From: DASUAS01 sp963750045
Lineage (GTDB): Bacteria; Actinomycetota; Acidimicrobiia; IMCC26256; DASPTH01
Direction of reading: 5' to 3'
NCBI GenBank assembly: GCA_963750045.1
Contig: CAVVPD010000003.1
Coordinates: forward strand, 248,001-312,000
DNA: 64,000 bases
A model generated the notes under the pieces. The model was given only the letters and a program-made list of their open reading frames with translations. It did not search any database and was not told the DNA's origin. Below are positions 1 through 9,123 of the stretch, piece by piece. A program made the position numbers and the translations under genes. The first letter of the stretch is position 1. Each line of letters begins with the position of its first letter.

Positions 1-461
1 TTCATCCCGCCCGAGAGCGGGTCGACGAGGTCGTCGCGCCGGTCTCCCAGCTGCATGAACTCGAGCAGCTCCTCCACCCGCCGCCGGATCTCCACGTGCG
101 GGAGGTCGAAGTAGCGGCCGTAGATGACGAGATTGTCGAGGACGGTCAACTCGGAGTCGAGGGAGTCGTCCTGGGGGACCACTCCGAGGCGCGCCCGGAT
201 GCGCGGGCCGTCGACGGCGGGATCCATGCCGAGGATCCGCAGCTCGCCGCTCGTCGGCCGCGACACGCAGCCGATCATGCGCATCGTCGACGTCTTGCCC
301 GCGCCGTTGGGGCCGAGGAACCCGAAGGCCTCGCCCGGCTCGACGCGGAAGTCGATGTCGTCGACGGCAACGAAGCTGCCGAAGCGCTTCGTGAGCCGGG
401 TCCCCTGGATCAGCGGTCCGGAGCCCCCGCTCGGCAGCGGTGCGTTCAGGGGTGCAGGCAC
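1..461 (-). CDS. ABC transporter ATP-binding protein (N-terminal part, cut by window edge)
   Basis: ATPase subunit of an ABC transporter, probably of the multidrug or lipid exporter (DrrA/NodI-like) class. The readable part has Walker A (GPNGAGKT), a Q-loop (GVVPQDD) and, at the left edge, the start of the signature (DPLSGGM). Walker B and the rest lie outside the window. The GTG at 461 is the first start that gives a short proline/glycine-rich leader before the conserved LIQGTRLTKRFGSF. No clear Shine-Dalgarno is visible, so the start is uncertain. The exporter class rests on overall resemblance, since the permease partner is not in view. Confidence 0.85.
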   Translation of the reverse strand, partial: MPAPLNAPLPSGGSGPLIQGTRLTKRFGSFVAVDDIDFRVEPGEAFGFLGPNGAGKTSTMRMIGCVSRPTSGELRILGMDPAVDGPRIRARLGVVPQDDSLDSELTVLDNLVIYGRYFDLPHVEIRRRVEELLEFMQLGDRRDDLVDPLSGGM

Positions 462-550
462 GGAGGACGACGCTACCGTGCCGGCCGCGCCCACCGCGCC
501 GCGTTTCCGCGATGTCGGTCACTGCGTTCACCACGTGCGAGACTTCCTGT

Positions 551-893
551 ATGCGCACGACGGTCAAGCGTTTCCTCGGGCTCGGCGTCCTCGCCGCCGC
601 AACGTATGGTGCCTGGCGGGCGTTCCAGCAACGGACGGCGACCGGCGACGCCGGCTGGGAACCGCAACCGTTCCCCTACCCGCCGCAGCCGAAGGTCGTG
701 GACACCACGTCACCCTGGATCGAAGCGGCCGACAGCGGTGCCTGCCCCGCACATCACCCGGTGAAGGCGAAGCTCGCCAGTGGCATCTTCCACCTGCCCG
801 GCGCCGTGAACTACGCGCGCACGCCGCGCCGATCGCTGCTATCTGTCGGCCGAGGCCGCCGAGGCCGACGGCCTGCGCGCCGCCAAGCGTTGA
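551..893 (+). CDS. small membrane-anchored protein with sunset-like C-terminal domain, frameshifted
   Basis: Short protein of about 113 residues once corrected. The N-terminus (MRTTVKRFLGLGVLAAATYG) looks like one membrane anchor or signal segment. A proline-rich linker follows, then a C-terminal motif SGIFHLPGAVNYART...DRCYLSAEAAEADGLRAAKR. That resembles the sunset domain found at the C-terminus of many actinobacterial proteins (recognised from memory). The reading frame changes at the CC at 824-825: removing one C joins the two halves into one perfect motif ending at TGA 891-893. Function unknown. The gene is most likely intact in the organism. Confidence 0.6.
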
Positions 894-914
894 CGGCTGG
901 ACGCTGACCGGCGG

Positions 915-2498
915 CTACTCGAGCTCGATGGCGCGAGCGTCGACGACGCCATCGGTCGCGCGCACGTGCTCGACGACCTCAGCCGGCACCGGGGTCGACG
1001 TGGAGAGCACCATCAGCGGCTTGTCGCCCGCCGGTCCCTTGCCGAGGTCGAACTCGTCGATGTTGACGCCGCCCTCGCCGAGGATCGTACCCACCCGACC
1101 GATCATGCCCGGCGTGTCCTGGTTCCGCACGACGAGCATGTGGCTCGAAGGTGGGAGATCGACGATGTAGTCGTCGATGGCCACGATGCGCGGCGCGTCC
1201 TGCTTCCCGTAGAGAGTGCCGGCGACGTGCGTGCTGGCGTCGTCGGTGTGGCCTCGCAGCTCGATGAGGTTCACGTAGTCGCGCGCCGAGGACGACGTGG
1301 TCTCGCGCACGACGAGCCCGCGTTCTTCCGCGAGTTGCGGGGCGTTCACGAACGACACCGGCTCGTCGACCACCGGACCGAGCACTCCCTTGAGCACCGA
1401 CAGCGTGAGCACGCGACAGTCGTAGTCCGCGATCTGGCCCTCGTAGGAGATCTCGAGCGCGTCCACCGTGCCGCCCGCCAGCGCGGTGAACAGCCGGCCG
1501 AGCCGTTCGGCAAGCGGCATGAAGGGCTGGACGGTCGCGTTGGCCTCGGTGGCCGCGAGGTTCACCGCGAACGGGACGAACTCGCCGCGCAGGGCGAGCA
1601 CGACCTGTTCGGCGATGGTCTGGCCAGCCTTGTCCTGCGCCTCGACGGTGGACGCCCCCAGGTGTGGGGTGACGACCACCGGGTCGAGCTCGAACAACGG
1701 CGACTCGGTGGTGGGCTCGGCGAGGAACACGTCGAGCGCGGCGCCGGCGATGCGCCCCTCCCGCACCGCGTCGGCCAGGGCGGCTTCGTCGACGATGCCA
1801 CCGCGCGCGGTGTTGACGATGCGCAGGCCGGGCTTGGCGTGGGTGAGGAGCTCGGCCGAGATGAGTCCGAGCGTGTCGGGAGTCTTGGGCAGGTGGACGG
1901 TGAGGAAGTCGGCGCGCTGCACGAGCTCCTGGATCGTCGCGACGAGGTCGACGCCGAGTTGTCGCGCCCGCTCGGCGCTCACGTAGGGGTCGAAGGCCAT
2001 GAGCTGCATCCCGAAGGCATTGGCGCGCTGCGCGACCAGCACGCCGACCCGCCCGAGGCCCACGATGCCGAGCGTCTTGTTGTGCAGCTCGACGCCTTCC
2101 CAGCGGGTGCGGTTCCACTGCCCGGCCCGCAGGTCGCGATCGGCCTGCGGGATGTTGCGCGCCTGGGCGAGGAGCAGCGCGATCGTGTGCTCCGCCGCCG
2201 ACAGCACGTTGGACTGCGGCGCGTTCACCACCATCACGCCGCGGCGCGTGGCGGCATCGACGTCGACGTTGTCGAGCCCGATCCCGGCCCGGCCGACGAC
2301 CACGAGCTCGTCGGCCGCCTCGAGCACCTCCGCGGTGACCTGCGTCGCGCTGCGGATCACCAGCGCGGCCGCACCCCGGACGGCGTCGAGCAGGTCGTCC
2401 GGCGAAAGCCCGAGGCGGACGTCGACTTCCAACCCCGCGCTCCGCATGGCCTCGAGCCCGCTCGCCGCGAGTCGCTCACTGACCAGGACGCGTTTCAT
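915..2498 (-). CDS. serA: D-3-phosphoglycerate dehydrogenase
   Basis: Oxidises 3-phosphoglycerate to 3-phosphohydroxypyruvate with NAD, the first step of serine synthesis in the cytoplasm. The 527-residue length fits the long actinobacterial form: catalytic/NAD-binding domains (motifs GLDNVDVDAA, VNAPQSN, GLGRVG, HLGAST), an intervening domain, and a C-terminal ACT domain (about 450-527, NQDTPGMIGRVGTILGEGG) that usually carries serine feedback. The start at 2498 is chosen because MKRVLVSERL is the conserved N-terminus; the frame stays open upstream without homology. The next gene upstream on the same strand is an aminotransferase 64 nt away. Confidence 0.95.
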   Translation of the reverse strand: MKRVLVSERLAASGLEAMRSAGLEVDVRLGLSPDDLLDAVRGAAALVIRSATQVTAEVLEAADELVVVGRAGIGLDNVDVDAATRRGVMVVNAPQSNVLSAAEHTIALLLAQARNIPQADRDLRAGQWNRTRWEGVELHNKTLGIVGLGRVGVLVAQRANAFGMQLMAFDPYVSAERARQLGVDLVATIQELVQRADFLTVHLPKTPDTLGLISAELLTHAKPGLRIVNTARGGIVDEAALADAVREGRIAGAALDVFLAEPTTESPLFELDPVVVTPHLGASTVEAQDKAGQTIAEQVVLALRGEFVPFAVNLAATEANATVQPFMPLAERLGRLFTALAGGTVDALEISYEGQIADYDCRVLTLSVLKGVLGPVVDEPVSFVNAPQLAEERGLVVRETTSSSARDYVNLIELRGHTDDASTHVAGTLYGKQDAPRIVAIDDYIVDLPPSSHMLVVRNQDTPGMIGRVGTILGEGGVNIDEFDLGKGPAGDKPLMVLSTSTPVPAEVVEHVRATDGVVDARAIELE

Positions 2499-2562
2499 CG
2501 ATTCGAGGCTAGACGCGCCACCGCGCCCGACCGCCAAACGATCGTCGGGCGGCGGTGTTCTC

Positions 2563-3757
2563 TCAGCGCGAGAGGAGCTTGGCGATGCGTTCCACGCCCT
2601 CGACCAGGGCATCGTCGGCGAGGGCGAAGCTGAGCCGGGCGTAGCCGGGCGCGCCGAACGCCTCACCGGGCACGATGGCGACCCGGGCCTCGTCGAGGAT
2701 CACCTCGCACAGCTCGAGCGTGGTGCGCGGCGTGCGACCCCCGATCTCGCGTCCGAGCACCCCCTCGAAGCACGGGAAGCAGTAGAACGCTCCCTGCGGC
2801 TCGAGGCAGGTGACGCCGGGGATGGCGGCGAGCAGGTCGTGCATGATGCGCCCCCGGCGCTCGAACGCGGCGCGCATCCCGGCCACCGCGTCGAGGTCGC
2901 CGGACACGGCCGCGAGCGCGGCCCGCTGGCTCACGCCGGCGACGTTGGACGTCTGGTGCGACTGGAGGTTGGCCGCGGCGCTGATCACATCGAGCGGGCC
3001 GATCATCCATCCGACGCGCCAACCGGTCATCGCGTAGGTCTTGGCCACGCCGTTGAGGACGACGCACGTGTCGGCCAACTCGGGCACGACCACCGGCATC
3101 GACGAGAACTCGTGGTCGCCGTACGTGAGGTGCTCGTAGATCTCGTCGGTCAGCACCCAGACGCGGCGCGCCACGGCCCAGCGGCCGATGGCCTCCACCT
3201 CGTCGCGCGGGTAGACCGCGCCGGTCGGGTTGCTGGGCGACACGAAGACCACGGCCTTGGTGCGTTCGGGTACGCGCCGCCTCGAGCTGGTCGACGGTCA
3301 CGCGGAAGCCGGCGCGCTCCGGGGCGAACACGTCGACGGGCACGCCGTCGGCGAGCTTGACCGCCTCGGGATAGGTCGTCCAGTAGGGCGCGGGGAGCAG
3401 GACCTCGTCACCGGGGTCGAGGAGGGTCTGGAACGCGTTGTAGACCGCTTGCTTTCCGCCGTTGGTGACGAGCACCTGGCTCGGTTCGACCACGTACCCG
3501 GAGTCGCGTGCCGTCTTCGCCGCGATGGCGGCGCGCAGCTCGGGCAGACCGGGCGTCGGCGAGTACTTGTGGTTGCGGGGGTCGGCGCAGGCCGCCGCCG
3601 CCGCTTCCACGATGCGGGCCGGCGTGGGGAAGTCGGGCTCACCCGCACCGAAGCCGATCACGTCCTCCCCCGCGGCCTGGAGGGCCTTCGCCTTGGCGTC
3701 GACGGCCAGGGTGGCGGACTCGGTGATCGCGCCGACCCGGCGCGAGATGCGGCTCAT
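2563..3757 (-). CDS. aspC: PLP-dependent class I aminotransferase (aspartate aminotransferase-like), frameshifted
   Basis: Fold-type I aminotransferase that probably moves the amino group between aspartate (or another amino acid) and 2-oxoglutarate. Visible motifs are GAGEPDFPTP near the N-terminus, SPSNPTGAVY, LTDEIYEHLTYG, and the PLP lysine in AKTYAMTGWRVGW. The N-terminal half (MSRISRRVGAITESATLAVD) and the C-terminal half sit in different frames. One extra base in the GGG at 3268-3270 explains this; corrected, the junction reads AARTERTKAVVFVSPSN and the protein has 397 residues. Substrate specificity cannot be read from sequence. Confidence 0.88.
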
Positions 3758-3788
3758 GCCCCCATGGTGGCACGCCGACGCCGGACCC

Positions 3789-3811
3789 CTCCCACTGTTT
3801 CGGGGTGGGAG
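3789..3811 (-). terminator. hairpin downstream of DEAD-box helicase gene
   Basis: Perfect 7-bp inverted repeat (CTCCCAC / GTGGGAG) with a 9-nt loop, located 15 nt past the helicase stop and before the aminotransferase start. There is no T-tract, as is common for actinobacterial terminators. Activity is inferred only from position and structure. Confidence 0.4.
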
Positions 3812-3825
3812 ACGGGGCGGGGGCG

Positions 3826-4998
3826 TCAGGCGTTGACGGTGACGCCCTCGGCCGACCAGTTCTGGAGGTCGGCGAGGCGGGGGTCGTTGGAGAAGACCTC
3901 CTCGACCGGGATCTGGAGACCGAGGCGCCGCTGGATGACCCGCACCTCGTTCTCCTGGTTCCAGAGCATGAGGGTGACGGCGACGCCACTCTCCCCCGCG
4001 CGGGCCGTGCGACCGGAACGGTGGAGGTACGCCTTCTCGTCTTCCGGCGGGTCGTAGTGCACCACGACGTCGACACCGTCGACGTGGATGCCGCGCGCCG
4101 CGACGTCGGTGGCCACGAGGACCTTCACCTTGCCGGACGTGAACTCCGCGAGCGCCCGTTCGCGTGCCCCCTGGCGGAGGTCGCCGTGGATCGCGCCGGC
4201 CTTCACGTGCTCGCGCTCCAACTGCTGGACCAGCCGATCGGCACCGCGCTTGGTGCGGCAGAACACGAGGGTGCGGTTCGCGTGCTTGGCGATCGACGCC
4301 GCGACCTTCACCTTGTCCATCTGGTGGACGGCGAGGAACACGTGGTCCATCTCGTCGACGGTCGGCTCGGAGTCCTCGACCTCGTGCGACACCGGGTCGA
4401 CCATGTAGCGGTCGACGAGGCGCTTGACCGCACCGTCGAGGGTGGCCGAGAAGAGCATCGTCTGGTGCTCGGACTTGATGCCGTAGAGGATCTTCTGGAC
4501 CTGGGGCATGAAGCCCATGTCGGCCATGCGGTCGGCTTCGTCGACCACGAGGACCTCGACGTGGCCCACCGAGAGCTCGCCGCGCTCGATGAGGTCGATG
4601 AGGCGCCCCGGGGTGCCGACGACGACGTCGACGCCCTTCTGCAGCGCCGAGACCTGCGGGTCCATCGAGACACCCCCGTAGACGGCACGCACCTTGAGGT
4701 CGCGCACCTCGCCCAGGGACCGCAACGCGGCGGTGACCTGGGTGCAGAGCTCACGGGTGGGGACGAGGATGAGCCCACGCGGATGGCGGGGCTCCGCCTT
4801 GCCGATGCGGCCGAGGAGGGGCAGGCCGAACGCCAGGGTCTTGCCCGAGCCGGTCTTGGCCTTGCCGAGCACGTCACGCCCGGCGAGGGCGTCGGCGATG
4901 GTGAGCTCCTGGATGGCGAAGGGCTCGGTGATGTCCTGCTGCGCAAGGGCGGCGACGAGATCGGCGTGGAGGCCGAGTCCCGCGAAGGTTGCGGTCAT
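3826..4998 (-). CDS. DEAD/DEAH-box ATP-dependent RNA helicase
   Basis: RNA helicase of about 390 residues, the minimal two-RecA core with a short C-terminal tail. Motifs in order: Q-motif region (ITEPFAIQELTIADALAGRDVLGKAKTGSGKT, Walker A at its end), PTRELCTQV, TPGRLIDLIERG, VVDEADRMADMGF (DEAD), LFSATL (SAT), then in domain 2 VFCRTKRGADRLV, LVATDVAARGIHVDGVDVVVHYD and HRSGRTARAG. Such enzymes unwind RNA in ribosome assembly or cold adaptation. The ATG at 4998 gives the usual N-terminus (MTATFAGLGLHADLVAAL). A leader of roughly 180 nt lies upstream if the -10-like box at 5171-5176 is real. Confidence 0.93.
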   Translation of the reverse strand: MTATFAGLGLHADLVAALAQQDITEPFAIQELTIADALAGRDVLGKAKTGSGKTLAFGLPLLGRIGKAEPRHPRGLILVPTRELCTQVTAALRSLGEVRDLKVRAVYGGVSMDPQVSALQKGVDVVVGTPGRLIDLIERGELSVGHVEVLVVDEADRMADMGFMPQVQKILYGIKSEHQTMLFSATLDGAVKRLVDRYMVDPVSHEVEDSEPTVDEMDHVFLAVHQMDKVKVAASIAKHANRTLVFCRTKRGADRLVQQLEREHVKAGAIHGDLRQGARERALAEFTSGKVKVLVATDVAARGIHVDGVDVVVHYDPPEDEKAYLHRSGRTARAGESGVAVTLMLWNQENEVRVIQRRLGLQIPVEEVFSNDPRLADLQNWSAEGVTVNA

Positions 4999-5170
4999 GA
5001 TGAAGTTGCTCGCTTTCGTCGGTGGTCCGTGGCTGTGGGTGCCCGCCACCTGATCCGTGGTGGCGGTGGGTCGAGCCTCGAGGCTTCCCGCACCCGTCGC
5101 CTGACGGCCGACGGCAACTCTGAGCGATGAGGTATGACCCGCGAGCGGAGACTGGTGCTCGCCGGAGATC

Positions 5171-5176
5171 ATTCTA
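5171..5176 (-). promoter_or_regulatory. possible -10 box (TAGAAT) for the helicase gene
   Basis: On the minus strand the sequence reads TAGAAT in an otherwise GC-rich gap between divergent genes, about 170 nt before the helicase ATG. No good -35 element is seen at the expected distance. Low-confidence guess. Confidence 0.25.
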
Positions 5177-5251
5177 CCCCGAATCGGCCCCGCTGAGAGA
5201 CACCTGAGGGCCGGTGCAACGCCGGGCCCGCCGGAACGGCACAATTCGGCA

Positions 5252-5926
5252 ATGCGCGTCCTGATCGTGGAAGACGAAGAGCTCCTCGCCGCCGCCGTCG
5301 CCGACGGCCTGACTGCCGAGGGTTTCGACGTCGACATCGCCCACGACGGCCCGGACGGCCTCTGGCGGGCCCGCGAGGGCTCCTACGACGCCATCGTCCT
5401 GGACGTGCTGCTCCCCGGCATGCACGGCTACCGGGTCTGCCGGACGCTGCGCGACGAAGGGGTGTGGACCCCGATCCTCATCCTCACCGCCAAGGACGGC
5501 GAGTACGACGAGGCCGAGGCCCTCGACACCGGGGCGGACGACTTCCTCTCCAAGCCGTTCTCCTTCGTCGTGCTGCTGGCCCGGATCCGCGCCCTGATCC
5601 GCCGGGGTGCGCCGCCGCGCCCCGCGGTGCTCACCGTCGGCACGCTCGAGCTCGACCCCGGCGCCCGCCGCTGCCGGCGCGGCGACACCGACATCCGGTT
5701 GACCGCCCGCGAGTTCGCGTTGCTCGAGTACCTCATCCGCAAGGACGGCGACGTGGCGTCGAAGACCGAGATCCTCGACCACGTGTGGGGGATCGACTTC
5801 GCCGGCGACCCGAACGTCGTCGAGGTCTACGTCGGCTACCTGCGCAAGAAGATCGACGCGCCGTTCGGGGCCGAGTCCATCAAGACCGTCCGCGGCGCCG
5901 GCTATCAGCTGGTCCCCGATGAGTGA
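5252..5926 (+). CDS. two-component response regulator, OmpR/PhoB family
   Basis: Transcription regulator of 224 residues. The receiver domain (1-118) has the acidic pair D8/E9, phospho-acceptor D51 (IVLDVLLPGMHG), T79 and K101 (SKPFSF). The C-terminal winged helix (about 125-224) has LTAREFALLEYLIRKDG and the recognition region VVEVYVGYLRKKID, ending in IKTVRGAGYQLVPDE. The stop overlaps the start of the histidine kinase (ATGAGTGA), so the two are translationally coupled and form one signalling pair. The inducing signal is unknown. No phosphate or metal gene nearby suggests a role. Confidence 0.95.
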   Translation: MRVLIVEDEELLAAAVADGLTAEGFDVDIAHDGPDGLWRAREGSYDAIVLDVLLPGMHGYRVCRTLRDEGVWTPILILTAKDGEYDEAEALDTGADDFLSKPFSFVVLLARIRALIRRGAPPRPAVLTVGTLELDPGARRCRRGDTDIRLTAREFALLEYLIRKDGDVASKTEILDHVWGIDFAGDPNVVEVYVGYLRKKIDAPFGAESIKTVRGAGYQLVPDE

Positions 5927-7203
5927 CGGAGCCGAGACCGCGACCCGGCGCCGTTGGTGGCCGCAATCCGTGCGCGTCCGGCTGACCATCGTCGCCACCC
6001 TCGGCGTTCGCGATCACGCTGAGCGCGGCGGCCTTCGGCTTGGTGCGGTTGGTGCGCACGAATCTCGTGGATCGGATCCAGGAGACCAACCAACAGCAGC
6101 TCGACGAGCTCCAGGCCCAGGTCAATCGCGGCGACCTGAACCCACAACCGGGACGCCAGTGCGTCTACATCAACGGCATCCCACAAGGCTGTTTCCGCAC
6201 GCCACCCAACCGCAGCGGCTTCGAAGCCGCGCAGCGCGAGGTCGACACCCAGGCCGGCCGGATCACGCTCGTCGCCCAGCAGTCGCTCGACGAAGTCGAC
6301 CGCACCGTCGGCTCGGTCACCGACGTGCTCTGGATCGCGGTGCCCACGATGATCGCGCTGGTCGCGCTCGCGGCCTGGTACTTCACCGGACACGCGCTGC
6401 GCCCGGTGGAGGCGATCCGGCTCGAGGCCGAGGAGATCACCGGCACCACCATCCACCGACGCGTCCCCGAGCCGGACACCGACGACGAGGTCGGCCGGCT
6501 GGCCCGCACGATGAACGCGATGCTCGACCGCCTCGAAGCGACGTCCCAACGGCAACGGCAGTTCGTGTCCGACGCGTCCCACGAGCTGCGCAGCCCGCTC
6601 GCGTCGATCCGGACCAACCTCGAGGTCGCGCTGCGCAACTCCGACCGGGCCGACTGGCCCGAGGTCGCCAACCGCGCGCTCGTGGAAGACGTCCGCATGG
6701 AGGACACGGTCAGCGAGCTGCTCGAGCTCGCCCGTCTCGACGAGTCGACGGGGCCGGACCCGCTCGGGTCACTCCCCGAGATCGACCTCGACGAGCTGGT
6801 GCTCGACGACACCGTGCAGCAGCGCCGCGTTCCCGTCGACACGACGCGCGTGTCCGCCGGTCGCGTGCACGGCCGCCGCGAGCAGCTCACGCGGGTCGTG
6901 CGCAACCTGCTCGACAACGCCGCTCGACACGCCGACGCGCAGGTCGCGGTCGGGCTCACCACCGACGGCGCCGAGGTCGAGCTCACGGTCGACGACGACG
7001 GCCCCGGGATCCCCGTCGACGACCGGCAGCGGGTCTTCGACCGCTTCACCCGGCTGGACGATGGACGGGCCCGTGACGCCGGCGGGCTGGGGCTGGGGCT
7101 GTCGATGGTGAAGACGATCGCGGAACAGCACGGCGGCACCGTCACCATCGACGATGCCCCCATCGGCGGCGCACGCCTGCGCGTACGGCTCCCCGCCGCC
7201 TGA
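5919..7203 (+). CDS. sensor histidine kinase, frameshifted near 6003
   Basis: Membrane sensor kinase, about 427 residues after correction. Order: first membrane helix (about 20-45, broken by the indel), an extracytoplasmic loop of roughly 95 residues with two Cys (RQCVYING, PQGCFRTPP), second helix (VLWIAVPTMIALVALAAWYF), HAMP, HisKA with the phospho-His in SDASHELRSPLASIR (about residue 221), and HATPase_c with N-box LDNAARHA and DDDGPGIP. One extra G in GG at 6003-6004 shifts the frame: removing it gives ATLAFAITLSAAAFGLVRLVRTNLV, a proper helix. Partner of the response regulator it overlaps. Confidence 0.9.
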
Positions 7204-7238
7204 ACCCCTATGGTCGTGATCTTGGCGGCGCCCGGCTG

Positions 7239-7961
7239 ATGCCCGACCTGACCATCGCCAGCTTCAACGTGCACGCCGGCCTCCGGGCGCGACGCGATGG
7301 AGTGTGCGAGCCCTACGACCTGGACGCGGCGTTGCTCGCCATCGACGCCGATGTGATCGTGGTCCAGGAGTCATGGACCCCCGACGGTGGCACCGCGGCG
7401 GTCCGGCGGGTCGCCGACGCGGCGGGCGCCGAGCTGTTCGAGCTGCCGTTCGGGCGAGCCAAGCTCGATCCATGGCCCCACATCCCCCGTGACGGCAACG
7501 GCCAGGGCGCGGTCGGGCTGGCGATCATCAGCCGCGTCCCCGCTCAGCTGCGGGGCGGGTTGGCGGTCGGCACCGTCTTCGGCGACCCCACTCCCGAACG
7601 CGGCGGGCTGCACGTCACGCTCGACGTGGCCGGCACGGCGGTCGACCTGGTGGGTGTCCACCTCACGTCACGGCTCCCCTACGGCCCGCCCATCCAGCTC
7701 CGCCGGCTCCACCACCAGCTGCCCGACCACGGCACGCCGGCGATCGTCGCCGGCGACTGCAACTTCTGGGGTCCGGGCGTGCAGGCCTTCCTGCCGGGCT
7801 GGAAGCGCACCGTGCGCGGCCGGACCTGGCCGGCCAGGCGCCCACACAGCCAGATCGACCACATCCTGGTGCGACCGGACACCGAGGTCGTGTTCGGCGA
7901 GGTGCTCCCGGCCGCCGGATCCGACCACCGGGGCGTGCGCGCCATCCTGCGGCTGCCGTAG
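7239..7961 (+). CDS. endonuclease/exonuclease/phosphatase (EEP) family hydrolase
   Basis: A 240-residue metal-dependent phosphodiesterase-fold protein. Conserved EEP elements are SFNVHAG (metal-site Asn), VVQESW (metal Glu), GVHLTSR, the catalytic GDCNFWG, and the C-terminal SQIDHILV with SDHRGV (catalytic Asp-His). Family members cut DNA, RNA, phosphoinositides or sphingomyelin, and the substrate here cannot be told. No signal peptide is seen, so it is probably cytoplasmic. It follows the histidine kinase by 35 nt and could be cotranscribed with the two-component genes. Confidence 0.85.
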   Translation: MPDLTIASFNVHAGLRARRDGVCEPYDLDAALLAIDADVIVVQESWTPDGGTAAVRRVADAAGAELFELPFGRAKLDPWPHIPRDGNGQGAVGLAIISRVPAQLRGGLAVGTVFGDPTPERGGLHVTLDVAGTAVDLVGVHLTSRLPYGPPIQLRRLHHQLPDHGTPAIVAGDCNFWGPGVQAFLPGWKRTVRGRTWPARRPHSQIDHILVRPDTEVVFGEVLPAAGSDHRGVRAILRLP

Positions 7962-8003
7962 CCGTTGTGCACCTGTCCCCGCCCGGTGCGGTAGACAGGT
8001 CCC

Positions 8004-9098
8004 ATGGCTTCCGTCACGGTCAAGGGTGTCGTCGCGCCGGCACAGGGCGCGCCGGTCGAGGTGCGCGAGATCATCGTCCCCGATCCGGGTCCGGGCGAGG
8101 TGCGCGTCCAGGTGCAGGCGTGCGGCGTGTGCCACACGGACCTCCACTACCGCGAGGGCGCGATCAACGACGACTTCCCGTTCCTCCTCGGGCACGAAGC
8201 GGCCGGGATCGTCGAATCGGTGGGTCCCGACGTGACCGATCTCGAGCCCGGCGACTTCGTGATCCTCAACTGGCGGGCGGTGTGCGGGACGTGTCGGGCG
8301 TGCAAGCGGGGGCGGCCGTGGTACTGCTTCGCCACCTTCAACGCCACGCAGCAGATGACACTGACCGACGGCACACCGCTCAGCCCCGCGCTCGGGATCG
8401 GCGCCTTCGCCGAACAGACCCTCGTCGCGGCCGGCCAGGCGACCAAGGTGGATCCGCGCGCCCGACCCGAGACCGCGGGGCTCCTCGGATGTGGCGTGAT
8501 GGCCGGGTTGGGTGCCGCGATGTACACCGGCGAGGTCGGACGCGGCGACAGCGTCGCGGTGTTCGGCTGTGGCGGCGTCGGGAACGCGGCGATCGCCGGC
8601 GCGCGCCTCGCCGGGGCGCACCCGATCATCGCGGTCGACATCGACCCGAGGAAGCTGGCGTGGGCCGAGGAGTTCGGCGCCACCCATACGGTCGACTCGA
8701 GCGACGCCGACGCGGTCGAAGCCATCCGCGCCCTCACCGGGGGCAACGGCGCCGACGTGTGCATCGAAGCGGTGGGTCGGCCCGAGGTGCTCGAGCAGGC
8801 GTTCTACGCCCGCGACCTCGCGGGCACGGTCGTACAGGTCGGCGTGCCCGATCCGTCGATGACCATCGAGTTGCCCATGATCGAGTTCTTCGGCCGGGGC
8901 GGCGCGCTCAAGCCTTCGTGGTACGGCGACTGCCTGCCGTCACGCGACTTCCCGATGCTGATCGACCTCTACCTCTCGGGCCGTCTCGATCTCGACCGCT
9001 TCGTGAGCGAGACCATCCCGCTCGAGGCGGTGGAGGAGGCGTTCCACAAGATGGGCCGCGGCGAGGTCCTGCGCTCGGTCGTCGTGGTCGACGCCTGA
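8004..9098 (+). CDS. mscR: S-(hydroxymethyl)mycothiol dehydrogenase (mycothiol-dependent formaldehyde dehydrogenase)
   Basis: Zinc-dependent medium-chain alcohol dehydrogenase of 364 residues. It is expected to oxidise the formaldehyde-mycothiol adduct, and in some bacteria to reduce S-nitrosomycothiol. Catalytic zinc site CGVCHTD and GHEAAG; structural zinc Cys cluster around AVCGTCRACKRGRPWYC; Rossmann motif GCGGVGNAAI. The stretch FATFNATQQMTLTDGTPLSPALGIGAFAEQ is typical of the mycothiol branch (recalled family feature). The metallo-beta-lactamase gene that often follows is absent. Just upstream, ACCTGTC (7971) and GACAGGT (7994) form an inverted repeat ending 3 nt before the ATG that could be an operator. 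Confidence 0.88.
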   Translation: MASVTVKGVVAPAQGAPVEVREIIVPDPGPGEVRVQVQACGVCHTDLHYREGAINDDFPFLLGHEAAGIVESVGPDVTDLEPGDFVILNWRAVCGTCRACKRGRPWYCFATFNATQQMTLTDGTPLSPALGIGAFAEQTLVAAGQATKVDPRARPETAGLLGCGVMAGLGAAMYTGEVGRGDSVAVFGCGGVGNAAIAGARLAGAHPIIAVDIDPRKLAWAEEFGATHTVDSSDADAVEAIRALTGGNGADVCIEAVGRPEVLEQAFYARDLAGTVVQVGVPDPSMTIELPMIEFFGRGGALKPSWYGDCLPSRDFPMLIDLYLSGRLDLDRFVSETIPLEAVEEAFHKMGRGEVLRSVVVVDA

Positions 9099-9123
9099 TC
9101 CTCGGCGCCGGATCGTCGACGCC

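Noticed and set aside
966..2633. Long open frame on the plus strand, antisense to serA
   Set aside because: His/Arg/Asp-rich low-complexity translation typical of antisense frames at high GC. serA on the other strand is fully supported.
3805..5130. Long plus-strand open frame opposite the helicase
   Set aside because: Same antisense artefact; the helicase has all its motifs on the minus strand.
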